A stretch of 64,000 nucleotides of DNA. Source: Hippopus hippopus. Taxonomy: Eukaryota; Mollusca; Bivalvia; Cardiida; Cardiidae. Position 1 is the first letter of the stretch. Each line of letters opens with the position of its first letter. A program made the translations under genes and the position numbers. Below, in pieces: positions 51,420 through 63,405 of this stretch. Location: NCBI GenBank assembly GCA_946811185.2, contig OX328097.1, positions 55,705,063 through 55,769,062 on the forward strand, given 5' to 3'. The notes under the pieces were generated by a model, which saw nothing but the letters and a program-made list of their open reading frames with translations, ran no database searches and was not told the origin of the DNA.

Positions 51420-51755
51420 TTACTTCAAGCTTGAACAAGTTGTCAAACTGTCAAAAGGGGAACCCATATAACAGGGACCATCAAAATATTTTTGACACAG
51501 TCACGCCCCCTTTTTTACTTGAATTTTTCACAAACTTTGACATTTTATAGGCCCCTAATATCTTTGCGATTACTGAAGATACTTACTTTAAACTTAGACA
51601 TGTTCATATGGTTAACTATCAAACGGGGAACCCATAGAACAAGGGTAGATAACCATCGAAGTATTTTTGACACTGTTATGTCCCTATTTTGACTAAGAAT
51701 TTTCACTGAAAAGCAAGCAACAGCAGCAGAGCGTTCGCACCGGCATGCGGTGCTC
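51420..51755 (+). repeat. Two-unit diverged repeat ending in GCATGCGGTGCTC
   Basis: GGGGAACCCATA followed by ATATTTTTGACACAG recurs about 150 bp apart. It ends CACCGGCATGCGGTGCTC. Similar blocks run reversed at 63406-63660 and 31380-31620. Confidence 0.5.
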
Positions 51756-51768
51756 TTTTTATAATTGG

Positions 51769-52006
51769 CTTGCAACACACAAAATGGGGCATTCAGACAT
51801 TTGCGTAAAGTGTAGTCCGTGCAGGCTAATCCAAAACGACACTTTCCGTTTTTATGTAATTTTCTGTTTTGCGCAAGTCTACTGTATCACAAAATCTAAT
51901 GTAATCGTAAAGTGCTGTCTTGGATTAGACTGCGCGGACTGCGCAGGCTGATCCGAGACGACACTTTACACAAATGTCCGAATGCCCCTTTTCGCGTGTT
52001 GCAAGT
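51769..52006. mobile_element. MITE with CTTGCAACAC ends (238 bp)
   Basis: CTTGCAACACACAAAATGGG and the complement of the right end (CTTGCAACACGCGAAAAGGG) start matching arms of about 60 bp. Inner CGCGCAGTC...GCGCAGGCTGATCC resembles elements common in bivalves. Confidence 0.75.
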
Positions 52007-52203
52007 GAACCATACTGATTCAAGTTCTGTGCTGTCTGATCTTGATCTCTGCCATCGCCAAAGCCCCTGTGTTAGACTGACATGGCATTGACAAGGTTAT
52101 TGCTCGAAATAATTAAAGTGGACTCTTGTTATATGATAAAACAGCCCAAACTATAAATGGTCTTTCTGCCAGAATATTTCACTAAAGAGCAGACATTGTG
52201 CAG

Positions 52204-52250
52204 CCCAGATCAGACTGAACATTCTATGTGGTTTGATCTTGATGTATACT
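52204..52250. repeat. Family C short hairpin
   Basis: CAGATCAGACTGAACATTC and GTGGTTTGATCTTGAT, diverged arms. Confidence 0.5.
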
Positions 52251-52314
52251 GTAATTTTAAAGGCAGTCTGAGCTTCATCTTAATTGTCCAAAGACACAGA
52301 GCTTAGCACTTAAA

Positions 52315-52560
52315 AAACATACCAGACAACACAATTTTGGACATGCCAAAATTGAAAGGATTTGCAGGCAACAAATTTAATTCGGATAAAATGATGGAAT
52401 TTGTCTTCAATGGGTGATAAATACATTGACGAAAAAGAAAGAAAGAAAAAAAATGCTTCCTACTGGACCCAAATTTTTGTTTCCTGGATTTTCTCCTTTT
52501 CATGTAAACCGCCTCCCACGGGATCAAAGAAAAGCAAGTTTGTTCGGTTGAAGGTTAAGT
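52315..52560 (-). mobile_element. Family A MITE, strongly diverged
   Basis: CATACCAGACAACACAATTT and GATGGAATTTGTCTTCAATG; hairpin replaced by unrelated sequence. Confidence 0.55.
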
Positions 52561-53879
52561 GACAATCTCTTATCTTTTTTTTTTTAGCAAACAACTTAAA
52601 ATTCATATTGGTCAAGTAATGACAGTCAGTTTAAACACAGGTAAAAGGGTAAATTAATTCCTTATTACAAGGGATTTCTTCTTTGCCACAATTATTTCAT
52701 GAGTAGTCTATTGTCTCGACTGCTTTGCATGTTAATGGTTATTGTGTATTAAATGAGGAATTGTGCAATTTCACTTTCATCAAATAAAAGGAGTCAGTCA
52801 ATGATGGTCTGTCTTGCTTTTTTGCGGTCTAAGGGAAAAAACTCGTGTAATCTTACAGTAAAAATTATTAAGAGTGACCTCCCTTCTGTTCTTCCCCCTG
52901 CTCCACCCTCACAGATAAGCGCTCTCGACAAACCGAATTGCAAGTAAGAATTAAAAAAATCAATGTGTACTTAAAAAGATTTTTGTTATCTAAGGTTCAG
53001 TTTTCTGGTGAACGATGACGAGATTTCTTCACTATCTACATGAAATTAATCCTACTCACGCCAAGTAACAGGCGTGACTAAAATATTACGTACACAACAT
53101 TTCAGAGATAGACTGTACATACATGATAGCCAAGAAAAACTCGATATGAAGCACAAGCTTGAAATCAACACATGGGGCTCTGTCCACTCTCGTATTCCTT
53201 TTAGTTGGAGGTAGATCCATTGAACTCGTACAGTCAGTTGAAGATTTGTCGGTAGATCTATTGAACTCGTACAATCAGTCAGGGATCGTATAAAATCAGT
53301 CGACCATGTTTTTCGATAACCTTGAGACGGAATCATGACCTAGTTATGTTGATTTGTAAGGGTTGGTTTAGTGATCACCAGGGATCTTATATGTGTATAT
53401 ACGATCCCTGGTGATCACCAAGCTTGATTTTCAAATGTTTTATCCACAAAATTAACTTTATTAACTGTGTGAAATTTTATCTCGCCAAACAAACCGTTAT
53501 TTCCCCACGTTGAATTTTGGCGGATGTTATGTTCACGAACTTGATGAAATACAAGGGAGATTACTTTCTGTTCACAAATTATCATTCGTGTTCTTTACTT
53601 TTTCTTTTGTCTCGTGTCATAATTTCCTTGGGACTGTACATCTATACTTATTAAACTACCATAAACATATCTAATAATTAAAAACAGCTAAGCGGAAGAA
53701 AATGTTTTTATATACTGATCGTCTAGAGATACAAACACGTCTAAAAATTGGTCTTCGGCTGTCCATAGATAAAGGGAAGCGAATATAATATAAATTAAGA
53801 AACAAGTAATTTTGAGTTTTCTCCCTTCTCAAAATAGTCCTGTCAGGGTTGTTAAAACTCTGGAGACAGGTTTTCTTTA

Positions 53880-54325
53880 TAAAATTTGTCTCAGTGACCT
53901 ACTTCAACTTTTTGACCCAATATGGCCCATTTTTAAACTCAATGTAGATATCATCAAAACAAACATTCTAACCAACTTTCATTAGTTTTGGACTGAAAAT
54001 GTGGCCTCAAGAGTGTACACAAGTTTTTCCCAAGATTTCTCAGTGACCTACTTTTGACCTGATGTGACACATTTTCAAACCAGTTTGAGATATTAATAAG
54101 ACGAACATTCTGGCCAATTCTTGTGAGTATCAGACTGAAAATGTGGATTCAAGATTGTACACAAGCTTTTCCTAAGATTTGTCCTAATTACCTACATTTT
54201 GGTCCAACATGACCCTTTTTCAAACATATCCTAAGTATCATTAAGTTAAACATCTGACTTACTTTCATGAGTATAAGACTAAAAGTGTGACCTCTAGAAT
54301 GTACACAAGGTTTTACAAAGATTCG
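53880..54325 (-). repeat. Diverged family D 145-bp units
   Basis: About three units (AATGTGG near 53998 and 54140, a variant near 54283) with the GACCCAATATGGCCCATTTT phrase. No element ends recognised. Confidence 0.65.
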
Positions 54326-54326
54326 G

Positions 54327-54455
54327 CTTTGTGAAGGGTAGAAAACACTGTGGGAAAAGGAGATAGTGCTGGATACCAGCATTTTCTCCTTTCTCCACCT
54401 TGCTTTCAAAAGCATTCATCCTCAAGGTCGTTGGGATTGTGTAGTAAAGGGTTAA
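54327..54455 (-). mobile_element. Family A MITE, right half
   Basis: GGGTAGAAAACACTGTGGGA to GTAGTAAAGGGTTAA. The left half is replaced by family D units. Confidence 0.8.
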
Positions 54456-54594
54456 CTAGTGCTAAGTTTGGCCTGTGTAGAGAACCTAAGTGACCAGAGC
54501 TGGCAACAGAAAGCAAGCCAGTTTTCTGATTCCATATCAAACACCTTGGCAATGGGGGACACTGAAAGGTTTGTTTGGAAGCTATTTACATAGC

Positions 54595-54690
54595 CTTTCG
54601 AGTACTTTGCAACATTTTCTCCTTTGTCTACTAGGTTTTCAAAAGTCTTCCTTGTAAGGGTCATTAAAACTTGGGATCATTTGGTAGAGG
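54595..54690 (-). mobile_element. Family A MITE, right end
   Basis: AACATTTTCTCCTTTGTCTA to TTTGGTAGAGGGTTTA. Confidence 0.6.
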
Positions 54691-54710
54691 GTTTAGGGCA
54701 GCCTATGTCC

Positions 54711-54776
54711 TGTTAGGGCAGCGGGGATTAAACCAATTCATTCAGATTGAACTTCCAGTACCTTTCCCACTGAGCC
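54711..54776 (-). mobile_element. tRNA-like SINE head, minus strand
   Basis: The complement has GGCTCAGTGGGAAAGG and GGTTTAATCCCC, the same pair of boxes as at 26005. Confidence 0.55.
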
Positions 54777-54904
54777 ATAGAGAATAAGGATCAGTACCAG
54801 ACTGTAACAATACAATCAAGATAAGAACAACAATGAAGACAGTGTCTGTTTGAAATTAACTCTAATACAAAAAATAAATAGAAAACATGTACATACATAA
54901 TTAC

Positions 54905-55135
54905 GAGCTATGCTCTGTGAAAAGTGGGTTTAATGCATCTATAACAAGCATTTACCAAGGTCAGAATGCACCGTCAATGCAGGCTGACCTTCGTCAAAAT
55001 TTTTAGCTATTGGTCAATTTTCTGCATGTCAAAGGACCAGTCTACCTCATAAATCAGTCAGTTGCTATTACGATGTCTTGCTTGGGACAATACATCATGA
55101 GATGCATTAAACTCCCTTGTGCCAGAGCACCAGTC
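54905..55135 (+). mobile_element. Family B MITE
   Basis: GAGCTATGCTCTGTGAAAAG at the left and GCCAGAGCACCAGTC at the right; interior shared with the 3029 copy. Confidence 0.75.
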
Positions 55136-55151
55136 ATCTATGGCATTACAA

Positions 55152-55379
55152 TTAACCCTTTACCAAACAATCCCTGGTTTTGACAACCATGAGGAAATGG
55201 CCTTTAGAAAACATTGTTGGAAAAGGAGAAAATGCTGGTAACCAGCATTTTCTCCTTTTCCCACAATGTTTTCTACTCTCCTAAAGTCAAGTTTCAATTT
55301 TTGAGTCACGTTTATTTTGTTGTCTGCAAATGCTTTCAATTTGGACAAGTCTAGAATTTTGTCCTTGGTAAAGAGTTAA
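55152..55379 (+). mobile_element. Family A MITE, full length
   Basis: TTAACCCTTTACCAAACAAT to TTGGTAAAGAGTTAA; intact hairpin. Confidence 0.92.
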
Positions 55380-55489
55380 AACTGTCCTTAGTGGCTACCC
55401 TAAGGAATCCACACAACTAAACTTTCATGACAGTTTGATGTAAAACCCATAAGGCACCTTTCACAATTTTAATTGCCTTTGTGGCAGGT

Positions 55490-55545
55490 ATGGATCAAGA
55501 TCAAGTTGCAGTGTGTGCAATCTTATCTTAAATCTATACTGTCTA
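55490..55545. repeat. Family C short hairpin
   Basis: ATGGATCAAGATCAAGTTGC and GTGCAATCTTATCTTAAATC. Confidence 0.5.
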
Positions 55546-55662
55546 CTTTGCTGAGACATTCTTGGCAGAAACAACCATAAAATTCCAAATATTTGGGTCT
55601 TATTTCTTCACTGAAAATGTCAGTTAGATTTTTTGTGGTGCATAGTAGATATTGTTGCTTAC

Positions 55663-55880
55663 ATAACTCCTTACCAAACAACAAAATTTTAGACTGGTCC
55701 AAATTCAAAGCATTTGCAAATGACAAATGTTGCTGAGATGGTGATTTCTGCATTTGAAAGGGTAGAAAACATGGTGGGTAAAGGGGAAATACTGATTACC
55801 AGCATTTTCTCCTTTTTCAACAATGTTTTAAAAAGCCTCTTCCCAATGGGTCGTTAAAACTCGGGATTGTGTGGCTTAAG
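55663..55880 (-). mobile_element. Family A MITE
   Basis: AACTCCTTACCAAACAACAA to GTGTGGCTTAAG; directly abuts the inverted repeat at 55881. Confidence 0.83.
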
Positions 55881-56048
55881 AAATAATCTTCTTTCTATCA
55901 TGGTTTATCGTTCAATAAACCACAGTTGTGAGTTATGAGGCACAATAAATAATCCATGAGGGTGATAGCCCGAGTGGTTTATTCACTGCGCCTCATAACT
56001 CACAATGTGGTTTATTGAACGATAAACCACGATAGAAAGAAGATTATT
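55881..56048. repeat. Long near-perfect inverted repeat
   Basis: Arms 55881-55942 and 55987-56048 are complementary with only a few mismatches (AAATAATCTTCTTTCTATC / GATAGAAAGAAGATTATTTT). A 44-bp loop separates them. Confidence 0.85.
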
Positions 56049-56051
56049 TTG

Positions 56052-56275
56052 ATTCTAACATGACCAACTCTTAATCAAAGGAAAACAAGTTCATACTTAG
56101 GGTAAAAACGCGGATGCAGATTATATTCAATTGAATAACTTACTTACTTACTTTATACAGAATGACGTCACTCTATATAGAATGACGTCACTCTACATAG
56201 AATATAACGTAGATTTTACCACACTTTCGTTGCACTGTGTTTATAGAGCCGAATTCACGTGTCATGTTAGAATAA
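56052..56275. mobile_element. Candidate small TIR element
   Basis: ATTCTAACATGAC at the left and GTCATGTTAGAAT at the right are 13-bp perfect inverted ends, directly abutting the inverted repeat at 55881. No ORF. Confidence 0.5.
56161..56200 (+). repeat. Tandem 20-bp repeat with two TGACGTCA sites
   Basis: AATGACGTCACTCTATATAG followed by AATGACGTCACTCTACATAG; the CRE-like octamer lies at 56163-56170 and 56183-56190. No gene start nearby. Confidence 0.7.
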
Positions 56276-56387
56276 GGAATACATGTAAAGAAAACTAAGA
56301 CTTAGGAACCTCAAATGCTGGTTGGTCAATACAGGTAACAGCTGAACACAAGTAGTAGTTAACAAAGATTACACTGTGTGACAGTGA

Positions 56388-56578
56388 AACTCTTAGCCAG
56401 ACGACAAAAGTTTAAACTGGCAATCATTTTGCAGACAACAAAATGAAATGTAGCTCAATTTTTCTAACAATGTTTCAAAGACCCTTTCAAAAACAAGTTT
56501 GATCGTTTGAGCCCTATCAAATTTGTAGCCTGCAAATGTATGAATTTGGACCAGTCCAAAATTTTGACATCTGGTTAA
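56388..56578. mobile_element. Family A hybrid with two long arms
   Basis: Left side is a minus-type long arm (CTCTTAGCCAGACGACAAAA), right side a plus-type long arm ending CATCTGGTTAA; the hairpin is gone. Shares TTAA 56575-56578 with the next copy. Confidence 0.65.
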
Positions 56579-56797
56579 CTCCTTACTAAACAACAAATTT
56601 TTAGACTTGTCTAATTTGAACCTTTGCAGAGGACAAATAAACCCGAGTCAAATATGAAATTTGTCAGTGGAAAGGTAGAAAACATTTTGGGAAATGGAGA
56701 AAATGCTGGTTACCAGAATTTTCTCCTTTTCCCAAAATGTTTTCAAAAGTCTTCTACTCTAGGGTCGACAAAAGCTGTACTTGTGTAGTAAAGAGTT
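56575..56797 (-). mobile_element. Family A MITE
   Basis: TTAACTCCTTACTAAACAAC to GTGTAGTAAAGAGTTAG; hairpin with outer TTTTGGGAAA/TTTCCCAAAA. Confidence 0.88.
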
Positions 56798-56962
56798 AGG
56801 AGTAAAAGTCCATTACCTATGGGACAATGATTATTGAAGTACAAACAAAACAAATTGAAAGTCAGAGGTCCTTATCATGGTATTAGCACTGGATTCAATG
56901 TGCAGTATTTCCATAGTTCTACCCTGTAAATCTTATTAATTTGAACTGTTGATCAAAACTAT

Positions 56963-57192
56963 TAAACCCTTAACCTTAATGAAAAAATTGTAGACTGGTC
57001 CAAATTGAAAGCATTTGCAGATGACAACTGAAGGTCAGCTCAAATTAAGAAGTGTTTCAATGATAGGTTTGAAAACATTGTGTGAAAAGGAGAAAATGCT
57101 GGTAACCAGCATTTTCTCCTTTTTCCACAATGTTTTCAAAAGCTGTCTTTCTCAGGGTTGTTAAAGGTAGGGACTGTGTGGTAAAGAGTTAA
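56963..57192 (-). mobile_element. Family A MITE, full length
   Basis: TTAAACCCTTAACC to GTGTGGTAAAGAGTTAA; strong hairpin near 57080-57135. Confidence 0.88.
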
Positions 57193-57724
57193 TAGATTAT
57201 CTACAACATGGGTTATACGGCAAAAACAATTTTAGAATAACAGCACCCCATGATCAGTACTGGAGCTCTAAGAAGCGCATTTACAATTCAAATCAGAGTC
57301 AAGTTTATAGTGAACTGAATACATGTACATGTATGTTAATAATTTAAACAACAAGACAAAGAGAACATGAGGAGAACTGCAAACACAGAAATCAAATACA
57401 GCATGTAGTACGAAAAGAGCCATAACTCTGCAAATAATGGCAAAAGGACATACCTACGATGGGTACTGATAGATGTAGAGACCTGTAAACGTTCATCTGG
57501 ATCAGACCATGGGTTTAAGGAAAGAGAGAACATATCTCAAAGATAGCATTTTAGTACAAGAAATATCTTTGAAAAAGAGATAACATGGTGAGAGGCACTG
57601 GAACAATGACTATTGAAACTCATTTTGTGGTTCAGTAAGACCAGAAAAAAAGTAACCACACCAACACTTGCATTCTCATTCAGGTTTAATGTAGATGACC
57701 ATTTTGTGTGTATGTGTGTGTAGT

Positions 57725-58070
57725 ACTACAGTTTTAACAATATTGCTAAAGGTCCACTAGATGAAGCTACACACAAAATTTGGTAAACCTTGACTTTTAT
57801 GGTTAGGAACCAGAAGATTTTTTCAGCTTTCGGTTTTCAGTTTTATATATGCCTATGTAAAACCTTTGACCTCTTGGGCAGGACAAATTTTGATCCCAAG
57901 GCTTTAATTGGAACAATTTTGGTAAGGGTCTACTATTTGAAGCTGCATCCCAATTTCTGTAGCCCTAGGTTACGATCTATAAGTTGTTTAAAGTTTTCAC
58001 TATATCAGCCCATGTTTAACTTGTGACCCCGGGGCAGGGCCATATTTGACTCTGGGCTATTATCTAAGCA
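57725..58070 (+). repeat. Two-unit diverged tandem repeat
   Basis: AAGGTCCACTAGATGAAGCTACAC at 57749 and GGGTCTACTATTTGAAGCTGC at about 57926 start units of about 175 bp; GACCCCGGGGCAGGGCC at 58024-58040 is a typical motif of this kind of bivalve repeat. Confidence 0.5.
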
Positions 58071-58609
58071 ATCTTGCTCTGGACAAGCAAAATACCCAAA
58101 ATACTTAAAAGGGGAATACCTGTGTAATAACTTTTTACAGGGTTACAGTTTTTGTGCTTTCCATGTGTAAAGTTTTATCCAGTTTCCTTTTATACTTCCA
58201 GAGATACACTCCAGACAAAAGTGTTTCAGACAGATAAAAAATGGACAGACAGAGCAGCTACTATATGCTCACCCTTTGGGAAGCATAGAAAAATCCATGA
58301 TACAGATATAAATGAACACAAGATAATATATTTTTCAACCATGGCTTTGCCACCTCTTCAAATGTTACTTCTACACAACTACTAACAAAGTGAAATTACT
58401 ACCTATAACATACATCAGCACAACCAATTAAATCCTTTACCAAATAATTCTAAGTTGCTCTAAGTAAAAAGGCTTTTTTTAAAACCTTTACCAAACAACA
58501 AAATCTGGTCCAGACAAATCCGGACGGATGCACACATGAATTCAGGCACACAGAGATGCACATACACCTGAAGGACACTGTGACAACTATGTCTTGCTCA
58601 TCGCAAGGG

Positions 58610-58709
58610 GGGCTCGACAAAAATGGTGGTTAACATCATTTTTCTCCTTTTTCCACAATGTTAACAAAAGCCTTCTTTTATGGGGTCATTTAAACTCGGG
58701 CTTGTTTAA
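58610..58709 (-). mobile_element. Family A MITE, right half
   Basis: ATGGTGGTTAACATCATTTT to CGGGCTTGTTTAA, joined to the next copy. Confidence 0.65.
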
Positions 58710-58933
58710 CCCTTTACCACATGATCCCGAGTCTGAATAATCTTGAAGACAAAGGCTTTGAAGACATTGTCACAAAAAGAGAAAATGTGGGTAACCAGCA
58801 TTTTTTCCTTTTCCCACAATTTTTTTTATCCTTCTAAAAACAAATTTACATCTTTGAATTACAAATATGTTGTCGCCTGCAAATGCTTTCAATTTGGAAA
58901 AGTTCTAGATTTTGTTGTTTGGTAAAGAGTTAA
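58706..58933 (+). mobile_element. Family A MITE 24 bp past the stop of the eight-finger gene
   Basis: TTAACCCTTTACCACATGAT to TTTGGTAAAGAGTTAA. Relative to the minus-strand gene it sits just downstream of the stop at 58958. Confidence 0.88.
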
Positions 58934-58957
58934 TAAAGGGTGAAGAAAAACTTTTAG

Positions 58958-61496
58958 TTATATTTGCTTTTGTTTTTTTGCTTTCAAAAGGCACAGTTCC
59001 CCTATCTGTTGCTGTATTTTGCGCTTAACATGTTTGCCTTTACCACCTTTCAATGTTCTCATGGAAACCAGATTCATGTCAATGTTCCGTGCCTCCCCAT
59101 CTTGATCACATGAAAAAGGTAGAATCCATTTTTTCTTGACATTTTTACTTATGAGCAGAATTTGTATTTTATAGCAGTCATTAATGGCCCTCGTGAAATG
59201 TTTGCTTTCTATATGATAGATCAACTGCTCATATGAGTCATTCATCTTTTCACAATACAGACATACAAACTTCAAATATGTTGATGGATGTACTTTTCTG
59301 CACACATGTGGTATATGGTTCTCCATTCTCATATGTCTATTTAACAACTTTGTGCTTTCCAATTCATTTTTACAATACCTGCAAACCAAATTGGCAGGAT
59401 GATGCTCATTGACGACTTGAACAATTTCCCTGTAACCACAAATATTCTCGTTGCATTCATGAAAGACTTTACAATGTGCACTACACTCATATATATCTCC
59501 AAATATACAAAGACATCCATCTATTGGACACGCAGCCACCACTTTCTTGTAAAGAGCTCTATAATTCACAATGGACTTTGGCTTTAACAAAGTAGCAGGA
59601 TTATTATCTTTATCCATCAACACTGTGCTGGCAGAACTATGGCATTCTTGCACTAAATGTTGGTATATGACATGTCTATCTTGATCTAGTGTGTTACAAT
59701 AGTCACACAGAAACATGTACCTACTTTCATGGCTATGATGATTCTCAGAGGCAAGTGCTTCTGCCTGAAAATTTGGGTTTTGTATTTCCTTCTGCTGCAT
59801 CTTGTTTGCACCATTTTCACCTGTTCTAGACTGGCTGTTTCTGTCATTCACTTTATCTGTACTTTCTGTATTATTTGACTGTGATACTGAAAGAGAATTA
59901 TCTGGTGCAGGTTTATCTGAAAATCTACCGACAGGCATGGGTTTTCTATCTATAACAAAGCGTCCATTATCTATGGTGAGGCTTGTATTAGGGGCCTCTG
60001 TTTCTTTTGTAGCAGCACTTGCTAATGTATTGGAATTTTTGTCAACCATGTCTTCACTGCTTGCTGATACATTATCTCTGTAATGATAGGTTTCTGGCAG
60101 TTCACAGATCCTGACCTCTCCTATGTATATAACAATCACTTTCATGTCATGTGACCTTGGCAAGACTTGATGAATATCCTGATGGATTAACACCCTGTAT
60201 AAATCTTTGAAGATGTCATGACAGTCTGAACAAATAAAGTAACACTCACCCTTCATGTAATCAAATGGATAATGATTTTTTTGCTTGAAGTGGCCAATTA
60301 AGAGTTTGTTCCAAATACTAATTTTGTTTCCTAATCCTTCTATACTTGCTTTCTGTTTATTGAATGAGTCATGACAAACAGGACAAGTCATTGTGACACA
60401 TGGATTAATGAACTCTGTTGTTTGAAGAACATCTGCTAGTCCGTATGTAAGTTTACCCACACTGTCATGTTTCAAGCGATGATGTAGTGCACATGTGTAT
60501 ATAGTCTGACAGATTTCACGACAAGTTGGGTGTGGACAAACAGCCACAGTACCTTTAAATAAATTGTCTTTATTCATGATAACAAGTTTGTCAAGGAGTT
60601 TATACTCCCCTGTCTGTCTGTTTCTATTGACTTTGCTGGCACTGAAGTGGGTGGCTATCTTTAAATGTTTAGTCATGCTGGAATGTGAATCAAAAACTGA
60701 AGTACAAAAGTCACATTTAAATACTGGAGACAAGTGTGGGTTTCTATTCTTGTCTGATGTCTTATCATTCCCAGAATGCAGTTCAATTTGGAGTTCCTTA
60801 TCTCTTACCTTGTTAAAGCTATAGTTGTCCAAATGCACAACAGATGCCTCACTTTGGTGGATTTCATAATCTGTAGGCGACACATCTTTTCTTTCTGGAG
60901 GGTCTATCACAATGACATCACCATGAACTTGACTAGAACTACACTTAGTTTCACTGATTACATTCGGTAGTATGTGACCTTGAACAAATTTTCTGCCACT
61001 GTTTCCATTTATGTCACTATGTGCATCATTATCTTCTATCAAAATGACAGGATCACTATCTGTAATGTTTTCAACTGTGATTTCCAGTTCAGTATCATCA
61101 GAAATTTCTATTGTACTACTAGAGTCATCATCAATATCTATAATTTCACCCTCTTCTGCTTCTCTGACAGTGCTTTTATTATTGTTAATAGATATATTTG
61201 AAGCATCATTTACCGACGGATTATTCACTGATTCAATCCTTGATCGTATGATCTTTACTGTAGATTGTTTTTCGGGTGGTTTCAATTCAGAATTGTCACT
61301 TTTTTTCACATAACTCGGTGTTTCACTTTCAGTTGTTGAGGTATTCTTTGACTCTTCAGCAGGTGTAGTTTCTTCCTTTAATCTATCCACAGCATCACTG
61401 GATATAGATTCTTCTTCATTGGAAGATTCTAAATCAACATCTGCAGTTGTAACAGTTGCACTTGCTGTTGAAGTTGCTTGTGTCAACATGGGTTGC
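58958..61496 (-). CDS. Eight-finger C2H2 zinc-finger protein with candidate SUMO-interacting motifs
   Basis: Long 3' exon on the minus strand. Acceptor AG at 61498-61497 (minus strand ttactttttcag); stop at 58958. First in-exon ATG at 61489 gives 843 residues; upstream ORF sequence to 61519 is intronic. Numbered from the 61519 ATG: acidic N-terminus with hydrophobic-acidic clusters EIIDIDDD (125-132), TIEISDD (136-142), VILIEDND (158-165) and VIVID (202-206), all SUMO-interacting-motif-like; fingers C269/C272/H285/H291, C328/C333/H346/H351, C379/C382/H410/H416, C430/C433/H446/H450; Ser/Thr-rich linker 485-595; fingers C605/C608/H621/H627, C664/C669/H682/H687, C713/C716/H729/H735, C753/C756/H769/H774; basic C-terminus GGKGKHVKRK. 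The second set repeats the spacing of the first. Likely a nuclear protein. A ZNF451-like SUMO-linked role is conceivable from SIMs plus fingers, but I cannot confirm it. Confidence 0.82.
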
Positions 61497-61717
61497 CTGA
61501 AAAAGTAAGATATGAACAAAAACTTATTGGAAGACTTAACTCTGTGTCATCAAATCTGGACAGTTGTCTTGAAAAGTAAATAAAGATCATCCACTCTGGG
61601 AACAGAATACAACACCATCTCTTACTGGCTAAACCAAATGGTTTAACCAATTCGGTTTAGCCAATCGGAAACTGTTACTATGAAATTTGATGAGAATTAG
61701 ACTAAGAATGCTTTGAA

Positions 61718-61905
61718 GCCTTTACCACACTTCAAAATTTTAGATTTTTTATTTCTAATGTTGCATATATGGAGGAATTTTTCTGTGTAAAGGATGGAAC
61801 ATCATGGGATGAGGAGAGTGGATAATTTTCTTCTTTTTTCCACAACACTTTCACAAGCTTCCTTTCTAAGTTCTGTTTAACTTGGGATTGTATGGTTAAG
61901 TTTAA
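61718..61905 (-). mobile_element. Family A MITE, diverged
   Basis: GCCTTTACCACACTTCAAAA to TGTATGGTTAAG; hairpin decayed. Confidence 0.6.
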
Positions 61906-63405
61906 AGAGACATCTTTACAGCCAGAGAGTAAACAAATGCTGTTAAAACTTGAGGATATTATAATCTAGTCAGCTGTGTAAACGTAGATAAAAAATCAAT
62001 ATAAGGTGTATGGGGTAAAGAAAGTGTAGGGATTCGTCTTTGACTTAAACCGGAAACTGTGGTTGTTATGTCTATGGCTAGCCGCAATAGAATGAATTGC
62101 ATTTTCTATCTGCCATAATCTGTGCAACCTTCCAACCATCATTTGGCATGATATTTGGCATGAAGATACAAGAGTGATTATAGTTTTATAAAATAAAGAA
62201 AATAACAGTTAAAAAACTGGATGAAAACAAGTGAAGATGTATGTTTAAAACATTGGCTAGTAAGCAACAAGAAGAATGAATCCTTCAAAAGAGTTTGGTC
62301 AAGTAGGGATTCAAACTCGCCACCCAAGGATTACTGGTGCTGTTTGATAGAGTATGCCAGCAGGCCTGGTGAGCTATTTCAGTAGTTTTCACTATGATAA
62401 TATTTCTAGCAATAAATAGTGCAGAGGCTGGCATCTGGCTTTCAGTTTTTAATGAAATGTGCTTTTTACCTCAGAAGTTATTTGAACTAACTTGTTCCAA
62501 TTGTAAACCCAGAGGTTCTTCCTTCGATTCTCACCTCTGCTAAATCTTTTCTGATGGTTCATGATGAGTCAATGTGACAGGAGCCTTCCTCTCTCACTGC
62601 TGAACATTTTTGCTGATGTTTATGTGGGAATGCAGCCAGTGGCTTAGAATGTATTTTGTTTGAAGAACCAGATGAAAAAAAGCAGGAAAGCATGGACTGC
62701 TGAACTGGCCACCATGTATAACTAATATTAGGTTCAGTTGAAAACAGCATAAAACATAAAACAAACACATTTCAATAGAATATTGTGACAAATGGTCATG
62801 ATAATCTACTTCCATTCTGAACCTTTACCGTTAAATTATGAAAACATAACTTTGAAAATGTATGGAAAGGAGCAATAACAAATGGCTGGAACAATAACAG
62901 ATGGCAAGTGATAGTTTTAGTCACCTGTTAACAATACTTCCCTTCTTTCTAAAGTAACCCCTCCATGGCTCACAAGTAAATAGTTAGGATTTATTTTCTG
63001 GGAGCCTTAGCTCAATTACAGCTTGCAGCCTAGGCAAGGTTTCGCAGAGTTTGCTCTTAGTACTTGTGAAATCCAAGAAAGAAGTGAATATGTGAGCTGT
63101 CATAGTGCTCCTAGTCCCAATAACCAGGCAGAACTCGAAAGCTTTGAAGCCCTTAGGCTTCAACACTGATGTTTAATGCATGCCTTTTCAAAGAAAAACA
63201 GATGTAAGCAAAAAGCCCAAGGTGTAGTCACTAGGCTGACTCCATTTAAACAGGCTTTATCTGTATTACATTCCTGGCTATATTCCTAACACTTCAAACA
63301 AACTTCTTTCTTTCTAACTCTTTCTCAGGCATTTCAAATAAAGAAGACTGATATTACCCATCACCATTTATTAAAATCAACAATCAAAGTACTTATGTCA
63401 ATCAA
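61906..63405. other. Intergenic, no recognised feature apart from a possible SINE head
   Basis: Short ORFs only. No coding signature or clear repeat was found outside 62300-62376. Confidence 0.45.
62300..62376 (-). mobile_element. Possible tRNA-like SINE head
   Basis: The complement of AGGGATTCAAACTCGCC is a good box B; the box A candidate near 62370 is weak. Confidence 0.3.
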
